Positions 34,140 to 46,177 of a stretch of 64,000 nucleotides of DNA are shown here, piece after piece. Position numbers and translations under genes: made by a program. The DNA lies in contig OZ010789.1 of NCBI GenBank assembly GCA_963932465.1, forward strand, positions 597,709,968-597,773,967, given 5' to 3'. This DNA is from Maratus speciosus. Taxonomy: Eukaryota; Arthropoda; Arachnida; Araneae; Salticidae. The notes beneath the pieces are model-generated. The model ran no database searches. It was given only the letters and a program-made list of their open reading frames with translations, and had not been told where the DNA came from. Within the stretch, counting starts at the first letter, position 1, and every line of letters starts with the position of its first letter.

Positions 34140-35338
34140 AATCGTTATCACCGAACCCCTTTACCATCCAATATTTCCAAATTCAAGAGTACCTGTTGGC
34201 CAAAGTCAAAAACATGCACAAAAAATTTGGTTCAATTGTATGCATAATTTATACACTTTTCGATTGCACGATAAAGAAAATGGCATAAACATCGTTATTA
34301 CAGTGCCCCCCCTTCTGGCAGATTTTTTTTTTTCAAATTCAGGGAGGACTTGTTTGCCATAGCCAGAAACATACACAAAAATTAGGTTCAATTCTATGCA
34401 TAAATTCATACACTTTTCGATGGTACAAGAATGAAAATGGCATAGAGATCCAATTATAGCGCCCCTTTCTGGCGGAATTTTTTCAAGTTCAGGGAAGACT
34501 TCCTTGCTATAGCCAGAAACATACACAAAAAATTTGATTCAATTATATACAAAACTTTATACACTTTTCGATGGTACAATAATGAAAATGGTACAGACAT
34601 AGCAATTATAGCACCGCCTTCCGGTGGAATTTTTCCAAATTCAGGGAGGACCTTCGTGCCATGACCAAAAACAAACACAAAAATTTGGCTCAATTCTATT
34701 CATAAATTCATACACTTTTCGATGGTACAATATTCAAAATGACACAAAAATTGCTATTACAGCGCCTCCTACGGGGAATGTTTTTCAAATTAAGGAAGGA
34801 CCTGCTTGCCATAGCCAAGAATTTAAAATAAAAATTTGGTTCAATTCTATTCATAACTTCACGCACTTTTGGATGGCATAATATTCAAAATCGCACAAAA
34901 ATCGCTGTTACAGCCCCCCCCTACCATCGAATTTTTTCCAAATTCAGGGAGGACCTATTTGTCATATCCAAAAACTTAAAATAAAAATTTGGTTCAATTC
35001 TATGGATAACTTCATACACTTTTGGATGGTACAATATTCAAAATCTCACAAAAATCGCTATTGCAGCGCCCCCTACCGGTGAATTTTTTCGAAATTCAGG
35101 GAGGATCTGCTTGCCATAGCCAAAAACTTAAAATAAATTTTAGTTCAATTCTATGCATAACTTCATACACTTTTTGATGGTACAATGGCGACAGACACAC
35201 GGACAGACAGACATTTTCTATAAACATGTTTTTTGGGATCTCTGACCCCTGAAACGTGTAAATCAGTCGAAAACCGGAAGTCGAAAACCATTTCGATTAC
35301 AATACTTTCTTCTATTGAAGATAGAAGAAAGTAAATAT
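34140..35338 (-). repeat. ~151-bp tandem array with GACAGAC tract and terminal hairpin
   Basis: The marker CACTTTT(C/T)GAT(G/T)G occurs at 34254, 34411, 34562, 34713, 34864, 35017 and 35168: seven units spaced 151-157 bp. Each has an A/T-rich half and a half with AAATTCAGGGAGGACCTGCT-type sequence followed by TTGCCATAGCC. The array ends with GCGACAGACACACGGACAGA, then TGGGATCTCTGACCCCTGAA, then a perfect 12-bp inverted repeat TACTTTCTTCTA..TAGAAGAAAGTA (35303-35333) and a (TA)n tract. Small frames across units are artefacts. Confidence 0.9.
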
Positions 35339-35380
35339 ATATATATATATATGGATCTGAATACAACTATTTTGCAGAAC

Positions 35381-35580
35381 ACATTGATTTTTTTTTTCAT
35401 GGTTGCAGAGCGCTCATAGATTTGGTATAGTGATAGCAGTTACAAATAATTTTATTTCTTGGATATTATAATATCCAGATCTAAACGAATTCATTGATTT
35501 ATTGTGATTTTTGTTGGTGTTTCCATGGGCACGAAGATCTCCTGCACGCCTTTTAGTGATTTTAGTGAAAACATTTATAT
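35381..35580. repeat. Two diverged copies of the CATTGATT/T-run unit
   Basis: Copies start at 35381 and 35491 (CATTGATT), each with a central (GT)TTCCATGG.../TTTTCATGGTTGCAGAG block followed by AGTGATAGCAG or AGTGATTTTAG. They are related to 33660-33816 on the other side of the array. Confidence 0.45.
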
Positions 35581-36607
35581 TTTTACAGATTCATGTTTTT
35601 CATATTTACTGGGAGAAAATATTATAATAATCAGAAAAATTCCACAATTAATAGATTGATTTTCAAAAATCAAACTATTTAAATTTAAAATTAACTTAAC
35701 TTTCCTGCCTTAACATCCGTGATTGAATACGAAAGCATTTTTATATACATACCTGACAATTCATTTTTTAGTCAAATTACAACTTCATACTTTTTTCCCA
35801 AAATTCAACATTCACCAAGCAGTACTAACAGAAACAAGCAATCAGATTTCGTGCTACTTTTCCAATTACCGGAAATAATTAGAAAATAATATGCATTTCA
35901 CATGAATTTTCCTTGAGTCATTGTCAGGAATTTATAATGGTAGCACCGCTTGTTACCATCGGCTGACGAAAGAAGGAATCTTTTAAAACACGTTGTGCAT
36001 TAATATTATAGTGTTTGTTCTTATAGAGTTTCATCCTGTATATTGTATTTTTAAACATTTTTTCACACTATTTCTACGTAATTTTGGATTCCGTTTCCTT
36101 TAAAATAAGGATTTTCTGAGGTTTCATTACGAGTCAATGGACAGCTTTATTTATCTTTTCATTTGTTAATGAATACAATTGTTATCATATTTTATTAACT
36201 TATTTTGTTCAGTGAAACCCGAGTTAATTACTTTGACAGAATAAACATAAAAAAAAATCAGCAAAAAAGAGTAATTATTTGAGAAATCACCTCTTAATGT
36301 AATTACATTCGTTAAAATAGCACATTTGATTTTTGTTAAGAAATATTTTCAATTTTGTAATTATTACTACTTTCAGCATCATTGTTTTTTTTTTCAATTT
36401 TAACATGGCTTACCTTAAAAAGTCAAAGACCAAAGGTAAATGAAGGAAAGCTTATACTTTAATTTATATTTTAAATAATTAATCAATCTATATTCCATCT
36501 GAAATATGAGAAAGGTTGTTGCAAATTATTTCTCGGGTTTCTTTGAATATATAAAAAATCATTTAAGAAATTTTGGTTAATGTTTGATCGTGAAGCCTTC
36601 TCCGAAA
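35581..36607. other. AT-rich spacer
   Basis: Nothing recognisable. Confidence 0.45.
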
Positions 36608-38183
36608 TTAAAAACGCTTTTAAGAGACATTATTTTGAAAATCAGACAAAGTGTGATAGTTGTATTTTTTGATTTGCTTGATATTTTTTTATGTGGAAAT
36701 AGATCACATTTAATAAATAATGTGCAATTTTGAAGCCCTGAAAAAATTTTCTCTTTACTGTAAAAAATGTCAAAGTTCAAGGTTGTGACCGCCATTTTTC
36801 ATGAAAAGTGAAATGCGAGTATGTTTGCAGTGCTAAAGCTTGGGAAAGCAACGACATCCCAAAATACTTTTGTGGTGATATGTCAGTATAACACTACCTG
36901 CTTAGTAAACTGTATTCGTTTCCATGTGGCATTGCTATTTTACATTGTTATGTTGCCTCAAAATGAAATGAAAATGACGTTTTTGTCCGTTTTCCGTACG
37001 TATTTTCTCATTTAAGCAATAGTACCTCAAACTTTTTCTTATAGAATGTCAAAGTGTACTACTAGGACAAGCTAAATAACATAAAACTTTACCGGAATAA
37101 TGCTGCTGTTAGCAGCAATAGTCTGTTAAATATTCAAAAATTTCAAAATAGGTTGCGTTTCAATTAGTCTTTTCTCAAAACAGCGTCACGGTTCAATAAA
37201 ACAAAATATATCACGTATAGTAGTTGGAAGTATGTATAAACACATGGAAAAGAAAAAAAAGTGAGGTCTCGTCATATTTTTAGAAAAAAAAAATGTCAAA
37301 AGTCACAAAAAAGACTGTCATTTATCATACTTTTTCCCTATTAGAAAACGAAACATACCTTTTCTCTTTCCGCTAGCTATGTGTTTTCCCTATGAGAAAA
37401 TGAAATTTCCCTTTTTCTTTCCCCTTCCTTGTTCTAAATGGGAAAAAGGGAAATTTAATCGGGATATTTTGACTGTGAATTTTTGTAATTTTTTTTATTT
37501 TGTTTCTAAAAATATGACGAGGTCCCACTTTTTTTTTTCCATGTGTTTGTACATACTTCTAACTACTACGTGATATATTTCGTTTTATTGAACGTGACGC
37601 TGTTTTGAGAAAAGACTAACTGAAATGTTGCCGATTTTGAAATTTTTGAATATTTAACAGACTATTTTTGCTAACAGCAACAATATCCCGGTAAAGTATT
37701 ATATGATTTAGATTGTTCTAGTACTACACTTCGATATTCTATAAGAAAAAGTTTGTGGTAGTATTGCTTAAATAATAAAATACGAGTGGAAAACAGACAA
37801 AAACGTCATTTTCATTGCATTTTGAGGCAACATAACAATGTAAAATAACAATGCCCCATGCAAACGAATACACTTTACTAAGCAGGTAGCGTTATACTAC
37901 TATTTCATCACAAAAGAATTTTGGGATGTCGTTGCTTACCCAGGCTTTAGCACTGCAAACATACTCGCATTTCACTTTTCATGAAAAATGACGGTCACAA
38001 CCTTGAACTTTGACATTTTCTACATTGAAGGGAAAAATTTTTCAGGGCTTCAAAATTGCACATTATTCATTAAATGTGATCTACCTCAACATAAATAATA
38101 TCAAGCAAATCAAAAAATACAACTATCAAAATATCACTTTTTTGTCTGAATTTCAAAATAATGGCTCTTAAACACTAAAATTG
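36608..38183. repeat. Large inverted repeat, ~680-bp arms, ~200-bp spacer
   Basis: The left arm (~36610-37300) and right arm (~37495-38180) are reverse complements with scattered differences. Examples: ACATTTAATAAATAATGTGC / GCACATTATTCATTAAATGT; GAAGCCCTGAAAAA / TTTTTCAGGGCTTC; CATCCCAAAATACTTTTGTG / CACAAAAGAATTTTGGGATG; CAGACTATTTTTGCTAACAG against CTGTTAGCAGCAATAGTCTG. The spacer itself folds (AAATTTCCCTTTTTC..GGGAAAAAGGGAAATTT). No open frame over 70 codons. It could be a foldback transposon or a genomic inverted duplication. A transcript across it would form a long hairpin RNA. Confidence 0.85.
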
Positions 38184-38218
38184 ATCGTATTAATAGGATT
38201 GACCTCTCAGTAGTTTAT

Positions 38219-38653
38219 ATGATTCCATTTATTAGGGAGGGGGTAATCAGAAACCATTATATAGTTATGACCCAACGAAAATTCAGTATCAGATGTAAAG
38301 AACATATGGCGGACATAAAATATAACAGAGGTAATACTGCTTTATCCCGGCTGAATCAAATAGAGAGCATTAACATACTTTTTAACGAGAGTAGATTAAT
38401 CTACAGGTCTATCTTTTATTTACAATTATTTATAGGAGAGTTCATTGAAATTTATTTAAGAAGTTCTAGGGTTTGTAACGATACGTTATCTTTTCGCATT
38501 CCGAATGTTAACATTCAATACCGGAATGCAACCATTCAATACATGTTTACATGTATTGAATGGTTGGGACAACTTGCGGAGTCGCGACATAGAAGGAACA
38601 CGTGCGATAGCGAAAGTATAGAGAGCGTTATATGTTTTCTTGTTTGTATTTGA
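38219..38653 (+). pseudogene. Penelope GIY-YIG endonuclease C-terminal part
   Basis: This 144-codon frame has the GIY-YIG core remainder at residues ~16-50 (conserved Arg in RKFSIRCKEH and the His) and a C-terminal helix region at ~85-105. In the family this nuclease nicks target DNA for reverse transcription. Here the catalytic Gly-Ile-Tyr start is gone, so it is inactive. The apparent ATG is not a true start. The sequence after about residue 110 (a hairpin-rich stretch with ATTCAATACATGTTTACATG) is probably not part of the domain. Confidence 0.5.
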
Positions 38654-38760
38654 TGATTTTTTTCCATTTTTCATATTCATTGTATTTGTAATTTCTATTA
38701 TACCTTCTGATGATGACTCTCTGAAGGAGTTGAAACATGTCAATACAGGTTTTTAATATA
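38225..38760 (+). mobile_element. Penelope-like element 3' fragment with GIY-YIG endonuclease remnant
   Basis: The frame at 38219-38653 holds VMTQRKFSIRCKEHMADIKY then NRGNTALSRL, matching the second half of the GIY-YIG nuclease of Penelope-like elements (pattern YIG.T.RKF..R..EH...IKYN). A further block LRSSRVCNDTLSFRI fits the end of that domain. The first GIY motif is missing and the YIG reads YIV. The 3' end, CTGATGATGACTCTCTGAAG followed by GAGTTGAAACATGTCAATA, is the hairpin-like tail usual for these elements. The RT is absent. Confidence 0.6.
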
Positions 38761-39246
38761 CTTTTAATGTGTTTTTAGTAACATCTTTTAAGCAAATAAA
38801 TATATTAGCATATGTACTGACTTTTCTGTTTGGAATATATATTGTGATATGGTTATTCGTGGACGATATTAAGACTTATTACTCGTACTTACTTACATTT
38901 AAATAATTTAATTAAGAAAGTATTTTTACGTAACTGTTTTGAGGTAGGACAATAATTTTTGTTCACTTTCTGAAACTCAGAAATAGTTTATATTCTATTC
39001 CGGTTTTTGTTCCATCAAAAATATCTTTTCGTCGTTTTTCGTTTTTTTTTTTTTTTTCTTTTTTGTTAAGATTCAGTTCAAAGTCTTAATATATTCAGTA
39101 GCGATTTTGTTGAGGAAAGACTTTGTATCTGTATTTTTTATTATGATTTATTCTTCACTTCTAATAAAGTTTATTCTTTAATTATTAATCTTGACTTCTG
39201 TTAATTACACTTTTAGAGAACGGTTACATTTGCAAGATGATTAAAG
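38761..39246. other. AT-rich spacer
   Basis: Nothing recognisable; a T-run at 39043-39063. Confidence 0.45.
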
Positions 39247-40219
39247 TACAGGGTTAGCGAAATTAAACTTCCGCTACTCAAAGGGCACTGGAGACCTTTC
39301 TACATGTCCGAAGAGAAAAATATTTGGACAACGGACACTTCGGAGAATGCACTCGAGGTTTCCGAAATAAAAAATAGTTATAAAAATCACCACTAGATGT
39401 CGCTACGAGTTATCGTGTGAAGGGAGAACAAACTGAGATCCCGAAATACTGAAGGAGCAGTGGTGTTACACAAAAAGAACACAATAAGGACAGTAAGTGG
39501 GCACAGAATTTCCATGGCCAGGAATCATCAACCGCCATTCTCGCGAGAAATTGTAGCGCGAATGTTTTGCGAGTGTCTGGGTCTTGCCCTTTTCAATTGC
39601 TGAACCTCTTGAATCTTATACGGGTAGAAGTTCAGAATTCTACGCATTGTCGGACAGAGGAGTAGGGTATATCAAGGGTACGTGAAATCGTCGGTACACT
39701 GACAGTTCTATTAGGCGATTCAGTGCTTGCTTCCACGACCGCTGTAGCAATAATCTCAACGACGGCGGTGGTAACCTTTTACTTCCACTTCCCGGCAAAT
39801 CGAATAACTGTCCTATTCGCTCGAATTTCACCATCCTGTCATTAAGAGCACGCTCCGATATCGCTCCACGTCGTTGCTTCTTGAGACGGCGGAACTCTCT
39901 CACAACTGCCTCTGCATTCTCACGGTTGCGGTAGTGCAATTTGACTAGCAGTGCTCTCTCCGGCAACGTCGGTAGTTTGGAATACTCATCTGATCGGGGT
40001 ACGAACTTCTTCCTTTTATCATGCGTGACATTTTCATATGTTCCTGCAATGGGGTGGCCCGCTGCGCCACCTGGTAGCGAATTTTTAAACTATTTTTTTT
40101 TCGGAAATCTCGAGCGCATCATCCGAAGTGTTTGTTGTCCAAATATTTTTATCTTCGGAGCAGTAGAACAGCCTACAGGGCCCTTTGAAAAGTGGAAGTT
40201 TGATTTCGCCAACCCTGTA
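39247..40219 (-). mobile_element. DUF4817-type mariner relative, internally deleted, ~110-bp TIRs
   Basis: TA at 39247-39248 and 40218-40219 bounds 969 bp. The left end CAGGGTTAGCGAAATTAAAC and the right end GTTTGATTTCGCCAACCCTG are inverted. Similarity continues inward ~110 bp (GGACAACGGACACTTCGGA / TCCGAAGTGTTTGTTGTCC). The interior encodes the N-terminal DNA-binding part of a transposase on the minus strand, but the DDE/D catalytic part is missing. This family is abundant in spiders and other arthropods. Confidence 0.8.
39640..40010 (-). pseudogene. DUF4817 (HTH) domain of a mariner/Tc-like transposase
   Basis: The minus-strand frame reads LPERALLVKLHYRNRENAEA then VVREFRRLKKQRRG and MVKFERIGQLFDLPGSGSKR, the DUF4817 helix-turn-helix seen at the start of many arthropod transposases. 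The frame is open upstream (about 40010) with no good ATG; the start is uncertain. After residue ~75 it loses similarity. A distal piece near 39620-39560 (RILNFYPYKIQEVQQL) shows the next conserved block in another frame. No catalytic Asp residues are present. Confidence 0.7.
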
Positions 40220-41218
40220 TGTCATCAAAAGTATATTAATTTTACTGGTTAATCTTTAATGGTTGTCATATAAAGAGTAGTATTTCTATGTCATTTTTTA
40301 ATGCAAGATGTATATTTCTCAAAGAAAATTAATTTATTAAGTTTATTTTTTTTATTAAAATATTATTTCCAATTTAGAAGAATATTAGTATGGAATCTTA
40401 TTATAATTTGATATTAATTTTGGTACTGGAGACATATTTTACAAAATTAAGCATTTATTTTTTAACTTTGAATAGTCACAGATTGAAATTTATTGCCGAA
40501 AATTGTAAATTCATAGAGTTAGAATCAAACGTTTCTGAGATATATGAGTCCCACCTATAAAACAGATAAAAACCACAAGCATGCAAATTATTGAAAAGTT
40601 CAATTCAGCTATTTCATGAATGTTATAAAGCCAAAAACAGATGACACTTCATTCTTGAAATTTCAGACGAATCTAACTTTAGTAAATCAGTTTATCCAAT
40701 ATATAGATGCAGTAGATCTTTTCGTAAATCATACTTATACAATACACTGATTACTACAAATTTCAGTTTGTGGTATAGACTTAATGCATTTGTGACAAAA
40801 AATTAAAAAAGTAGATTATGTAGATTTATAATATGTTATAGTATAAAATGTATTTCCATGTGTTAAAACTGCTACATTTCATAATCTAAAGCTCCCTTGA
40901 ACAAAATTTCAGAATTAATATAAATCTCTTTTCTTACATTTAATAAATAAGATTTTTTTTTACATTTTTCTACAAAATATATTTTAGTAAAATAAATTAA
41001 TTTATGGTCATAGCGCAGTTAGTTGGCAAATTAAATACTAAAAAAATATATCAATGCAATGTTTTAAAATATTAAACATTTGAATTCAGATCGGCGACTT
41101 ATATGAACCCAAATTTCTTTTTGTAAACATAACTTGACGATCTATGACAAAACAAATGAAATTTAAAAAGCTTTTGCCTGGATTTGGTGTATCAATGACA
41201 AACGTATAATGAAGTTAA
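40220..41218. other. AT-rich spacer
   Basis: Nothing recognisable. Confidence 0.45.
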
Positions 41219-41677
41219 TACCGGGTGTACCAAAAATGACTGATGGATCTGAAAATTCAATAACTTGCAAACGGTGACCGATATTTAAAAAATTCTTGCA
41301 GCAGTGTTATGTAAGATGTCATTAGTTTTTATGCTGCGATTCTCAGTTTTAGTTAAAAATAGTATCGATAGATGGCGCTCCAAGCAATTTCCAGTAAATT
41401 AAGAATCAATTTTTCGGCCTCTCTCTTCTTCCATGCGAAAAAAGTAGATTAAAATGTATTGAATGGATCCCGAAGTACTAAAACTCGAGTTTGGACTGAG
41501 CGCCTGTTGCTCTCAGCGCCATCTATTGATTGAAATTGTAAGTAAAATCAAGAATCACAATACAAAAACGCCTGACATCGTACATAACCCTCCTGCAAGA
41601 ATTTTTTTTAAATATATGTCACCATTTAGAAGTTATTGAATTTTAAAATCCATCAGTCATAATTGAGAAACCCGGTA
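41219..41677. mobile_element. TA-flanked MITE, 455 bp, mariner-type
   Basis: TA (41219-41220, 41676-41677) bounds CCGGGTGTACCAAAAATGAC..TGATGGAT and its inverse ATCCATCAGTCATAATTGAG..AAACCCGG. Arms extend inward (AATAACTTGCAAACGGTGAC / GTCACCATTTAGAAGTTATT; ATAGATGGCGCT / AGCGCCATCTAT). No coding. TA target and CCGGGTGT-type ends suggest Tc1/mariner. Confidence 0.85.
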
Positions 41678-42009
41678 TAATGAAAATACTAATTTATATT
41701 GTTCATAAGCCTGTGCTATATATGCTCTGCTACATTCTCTTTGTGATTCTCCTGTTTTTTTTTTTTTTTTTTTTTTTTCTATAATAAAAAAATAAAATAA
41801 GCCTTATGTAGTAGAGTGAAACGGTTATCATTTCTGCACTTTGCTCACCTAAATGTAGTTAAAATGGTGCAGAAAAAATATTTTATTGAATGTTTTTTTT
41901 ATTTTTATATCATGACATAATCAAAATTTTAAATACGCTTAAGAGCAAATTTTAAATTTTCGTATGATTAATTATTTTTTAAATATGTTATTAATTTTCG
42001 TTTTTTTAA
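41678..42009. other. AT-rich spacer with T-run
   Basis: T-run at 41754-41780; otherwise nothing recognisable. Confidence 0.45.
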
Positions 42010-43366
42010 CCCATTCCAACATTGAAAAGTGCTTATTACTTAAGACATTTACCATGACATGTTCGGTACTAAAAATGAAGTTTGTAGCATTTATGGTTCA
42101 TTTACAGGGATACGAAAAAAAATCTGCTAAATTATGGTCTAAAAAAAGTCGTTTGTGATGTATTTTAATGATGTTACATTATTTCAAACATATTGAAATT
42201 GTTATATATCACCTAAATCCACTTCAAGATACTTACTATGGAATATGGTGTGCATAACATTCGTCATTAATTTACATGTGCACAAAAAAGTTCAGTTATA
42301 TTATTGCCTCTATGCTACAGATACTGAAAGTGCGTTTCTAGTTGCTCTACACGTTTTTAAATTTAACCTTTATTTTGCCTGTTACTTGGTGTGCATAATG
42401 TAAATCGATCATATACAGAGCTGCACAAAATAAATTCAGCATGTTTCCTCTTATTTTCGGAAATTGTTTAGAGGTTAGGATACCTTTAAACCTTCAAAAA
42501 TTTTGATTTTTTATATATATTTTGATTCCGTAATCATTTATGAACAATATGAAAAAAAAACGAATAAAAAAATTCCCACTAGTTTGCTAATTATAGCGGT
42601 TTATTAAGACTACGTACGATAATTAAACATTTCCGTTGCGTTTATTTAAAACGATGAACTTTGATATTGCGCGCAGTGATACTAAAAGACTATACATGGT
42701 AATCAAAAGAAATTTTCACCACATATTCATTTCTGTATTATCTACAACTTAAAACCAGAAAAAGGGTGCAATTTTACTTTTTTTTTTTGTACTTTGAAAA
42801 TATTTAAAAAAAAAATGAAAATTTTGAATGTTTTAAATTATTAAGTTAGTCTTTCAATTCAGTCAATGTTTCGTACAAATTTTCTGGTTTTAGTATAAAG
42901 ATAACACCATTATGTATTTATTTTCACCAAAATTTCCTTTTTATATAAATATTTTCATATTTTATCATGCACGCAAGACGTGTTATGTTTCTTTCTCTTA
43001 TTATTATATACATTTGAATATTTATTTAAATATTTATTTGAATATTTATTTATATATCATTTGAATATTTATTTATGAATTTGCAAGTATATATACATAT
43101 ATATATATATTTAAATATAAATTTAAATACGAGCTTTATATTTAATTTAAGTTTGCTTTTTATTTTTGACTTATTACACAAGTTTTGAAGCTTGGAACAT
43201 GGTGATATTTTTCTTTTTCGACGCGTTCAAAGGTTTCTTACCCACTTAAGAGGAATATTCAATTATCTTAGGAATATCCAACGAAGTTATGCGTTACCTA
43301 ACGGAACAAAATTTTTGATTGATATGTGGTATAAGTTGAAATCTTTAGATCATATACATGGCTGCT

Positions 43367-43414
<48 letters not shown>

Positions 43415-43610
43415 GGATGTTTTTTCTACTATTAATGGTAACTCATGAAATTGAGTTTTCAAATATGTTATGTTATTAACGAATTGTGCATTAAGAGTTC
43501 AACTTTCACCTTCTTGAATGGTGAAATTTCATTACACTATCCTGAATGTGTTGGAAAGTGCTCCAAAATCTATGGCTGAAGCATGATTTTTCTTTCTTGT
43601 TATGTTTACC
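42010..43610 (+). repeat. ~150-bp-unit repeat family, copy B
   Basis: The head is CCATTCCAACATTGAAAAGT then GCTTATTAC, but the GTCTGTC block is deleted. Units include TTCATTTACAGGGATACGAA, TTTACATGTGCACAAAAAAG, ATACAGAGCTGCACAAAATA, and one where GCTGCTCAAAA runs into 43 A (43369-43411). The tail is TGTTGGAAAGTGCTCCAAAA then TCTATGGCTGAAGCATGATT. About 600 bp in the middle (42560-43150) no longer shows units. Confidence 0.65.
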
Positions 43611-44440
43611 ACTTAGAACACATTTCACAAAAGCACTTGTTATCCAAAATCAATTTCGTCCAAGCACATTAAATATTTTAATGTTGCGTGAAAATTCAGA
43701 GCTGATGTGAAAAAAAGTTAATCCGTACAAAAGTAGTCCAAATCTATAATTCACATTTTAATTACACTACAAGCCTCGGGTAAGTTACGTACTTTGGGAA
43801 TTATGAGATTTTTATGTACATTGTATCTATTTTTTCCATAAACATTGATTAAAAATAAATAATACTTTAAGATGATGAGCTGGTGGTTTTACACTTTAAT
43901 ACTTCGTTATACTTTCTGATCATGAAATATTCATGGACATGTCTGTAAAAATGATGTAATTTCCATAAAGTATTTGGATATTTTAGTTTTTTTATTCAAA
44001 ATTCCTTTAGTTTTAGGAACTAATATATTTTCTTTGCAAAATATATTAGAATATATAATTTAATACGTATATATACTTCATTTTTGTATAACGATTTTTA
44101 AATAAACATCACGAACCGTACGTGAGCATGAATTTTGCACTGCATTTTCAGAAATGTAAGACTGCCACTGGTGACTATTATTATATACTCTCTAGTACCA
44201 CTTTTTCCACACAAAATTCATTGCTTAACATTTTTACAAATATACGACGAAAATATTATTTGAGAAGTATTGGTATGAGAAAGAATATAAAAGCAGTCGC
44301 CAGTTGGTTTTCTTGTCATATTTTCGGATCCAAACTTTTAAATAAAACTCAAATAAATTTTTGAAATGTTGTCAAATTCTCCTCGCTCAGTTTTCACTGT
44401 AAAATATCGATTATAAATGTAAATCACTATTATGTTATGT
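43611..44440. other. AT-rich spacer
   Basis: No recognised element; the 80-codon frame at 44122-44364 has no motif. Confidence 0.4.
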
Positions 44441-45490
44441 TTCTAACTTTTTCCAAAATAGTTGAAAAGTGTTTATGAATTCGGTTTGTCTGTCTGTCAG
44501 TCTGTAAGTCTGTATCGCCGTCTGCACGTATTCTAACTCTCGTAAATGTACTCGGATTCGCTTGTAACTTTTTATATATTGCTAAGATTTAGTATTGAAT
44601 GTTTTGTATTGAAAATGTAAGTAGCAGTTATAGTTCGTTTACAGAGACACACAAAAGGATTTTGTTGCATTATGGTCTTTCATGGCACTTTTTTTTTTTT
44701 TTTTTTTTTTGTTACGGTTTTTCAAAAATAGTTTGAATGATTTACATCACTGTGGTGGGATACAACTTGCTATCGCGGGGCAATAGACAATGTATAGTTC
44801 TTTGATATAAACAAAAGGACTACGTCTCAATTCATTCATATTTATAAAAACTTTTCAAAATAACAGACATTACATTACATTACAAGATAAAAACACTAAA
44901 AACAATATAAAAGGACGTTTCGGATTCATTCTGAATCCGTCATCAGCTAATTCCTAACGTAAAAGTCATACTAGATTTTAAAGTTCAACAAGTAGAAAAA
45001 CATTACATCAAGTTGCCAAAAAATTATAGTTAAAACAAAACTGAATAACTCTACCAATAGAATATAATGGCGACTATGTGAAAAACAAATATATGACTTA
45101 AGAATTGTACTTTAACGTACATTACGTCCAATCTTGCCATTTGTTTTTATTCGTGTTCGTATATCGTTCGTATGTCGTGACTATCCTCGTAGCTCGAAGT
45201 TTGTGTTTTGTTGTGGTATGCATTTTTAAACTTACATATTTTTTGATATTACGTGGTATGCATAAATTCTATAGAATTCTACAGGCAGGTGCGGTCCACG
45301 AAGGAATTCTCACACATTACCGCATAGGGATAAATATTGCTGAAAATGAACTTTTACCGAGTTATGCGCTTATTTAGAAATTAAATTTCGTTGTATTAAA
45401 AAATGGAATTTATTAATAATATCCTGCTAGTGTTGAAAAATGTTTCATAGTCTATGCCTGATGCATAATTTTTCGTTCTTGTCTAATTTG
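44441..45490 (+). repeat. ~150-bp-unit repeat family, copy C (interrupted)
   Basis: The head TTTTTCCAAAATAGTTGAAA then AGTGTTTATGAATTCGGTTT, GTCTGTCTGTCAGTCTGTAA and TCGTAAATGTACTCGGATT is well kept. The first unit (CGTTTACAGAGACACACAAA..TTATGGTCT) is followed by a Penelope-like insertion (44790-45150). The tail TGTTGAAAAATGTTTCATAG then TCTATGCCTGATGCATAATT lies at 45432. Confidence 0.7.
44790..45150 (-). mobile_element. Penelope-like 3' end inserted in copy C
   Basis: The minus strand carries TTAGCTGATGACGGATTCAG then AATGAATCCGAAACGTCCTT, the hairpin-with-'GATGACG' tail typical of Penelope-like elements, followed by TGTAATGTAATG-type sequence. Upstream on that strand, 3'-UTR-like sequence extends to about 45150 without a protein-coding remnant. 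The sequence interrupts the unit repeat, so it inserted later. Confidence 0.45.
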
Positions 45491-46177
45491 TATATAATAA
45501 CCACATCTAAATACCTTTCTGAATTTCACATTGTTACAAAATTTTCTTTGAAATGCAGCTATTTCAAAGTTCATTGGTATGATACGAAATATTTTTTTTT
45601 TTTCCGTAAGGTGTTCTTTGAAAATTACGTGAAAAAAATCTTGTGATGTACTTAGTTGTAATTACAAGCAAATAAAATATATATTTTTTTTAATTTGTTA
45701 CCTAAATTGATTTATTATATTTATAGTTTTCTTTATTTCTATACTTAGATAATGTTTTGTATTTATTTAAAACATTATTAATAAGTTTCATGCTATATCA
45801 TACATCAAATTGTACAAAATAGATGTAAAAGTTATTTTTGTATTTCTTGATTTTATTTAGCATTAAAATTCAATTAATAAATTATACAGAATTTTATGTA
45901 GACGACTGTAAAAATTCTTCAAATATCAGCAGCATAAAAACGAACAAATAAAATATTTTTTTAAAAAATAACTCGAAAATGGTCCTTTTAACTTTACGTA
46001 GTTAGTTCCTTGAGATGCAAAAAATGTATAGCCCTGTTTCAACTTCATTACGGGCACCATACGCAAATTTCAATTAAGAAATATATTTTTTAAAACTTAT
46101 TGCCTGTCAAATTACAACCGACCTTAATTTACTTAGGTGAATTCGGATCCCTTTTCATTTTGCTTTTAATTTTTAAC
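45491..46177. other. AT-rich spacer
   Basis: Nothing recognisable. Confidence 0.45.

Noticed and set aside
34046..34881. Series of overlapping 80-110-codon ORFs on both strands
   Set aside because: Products of the 151-bp tandem units; different frames are open in different units.
45105..45377. 90-codon ORF
   Set aside because: Lies partly in the Penelope-like insertion and partly in copy C of the unit repeat; no motif and not conserved in other copies.
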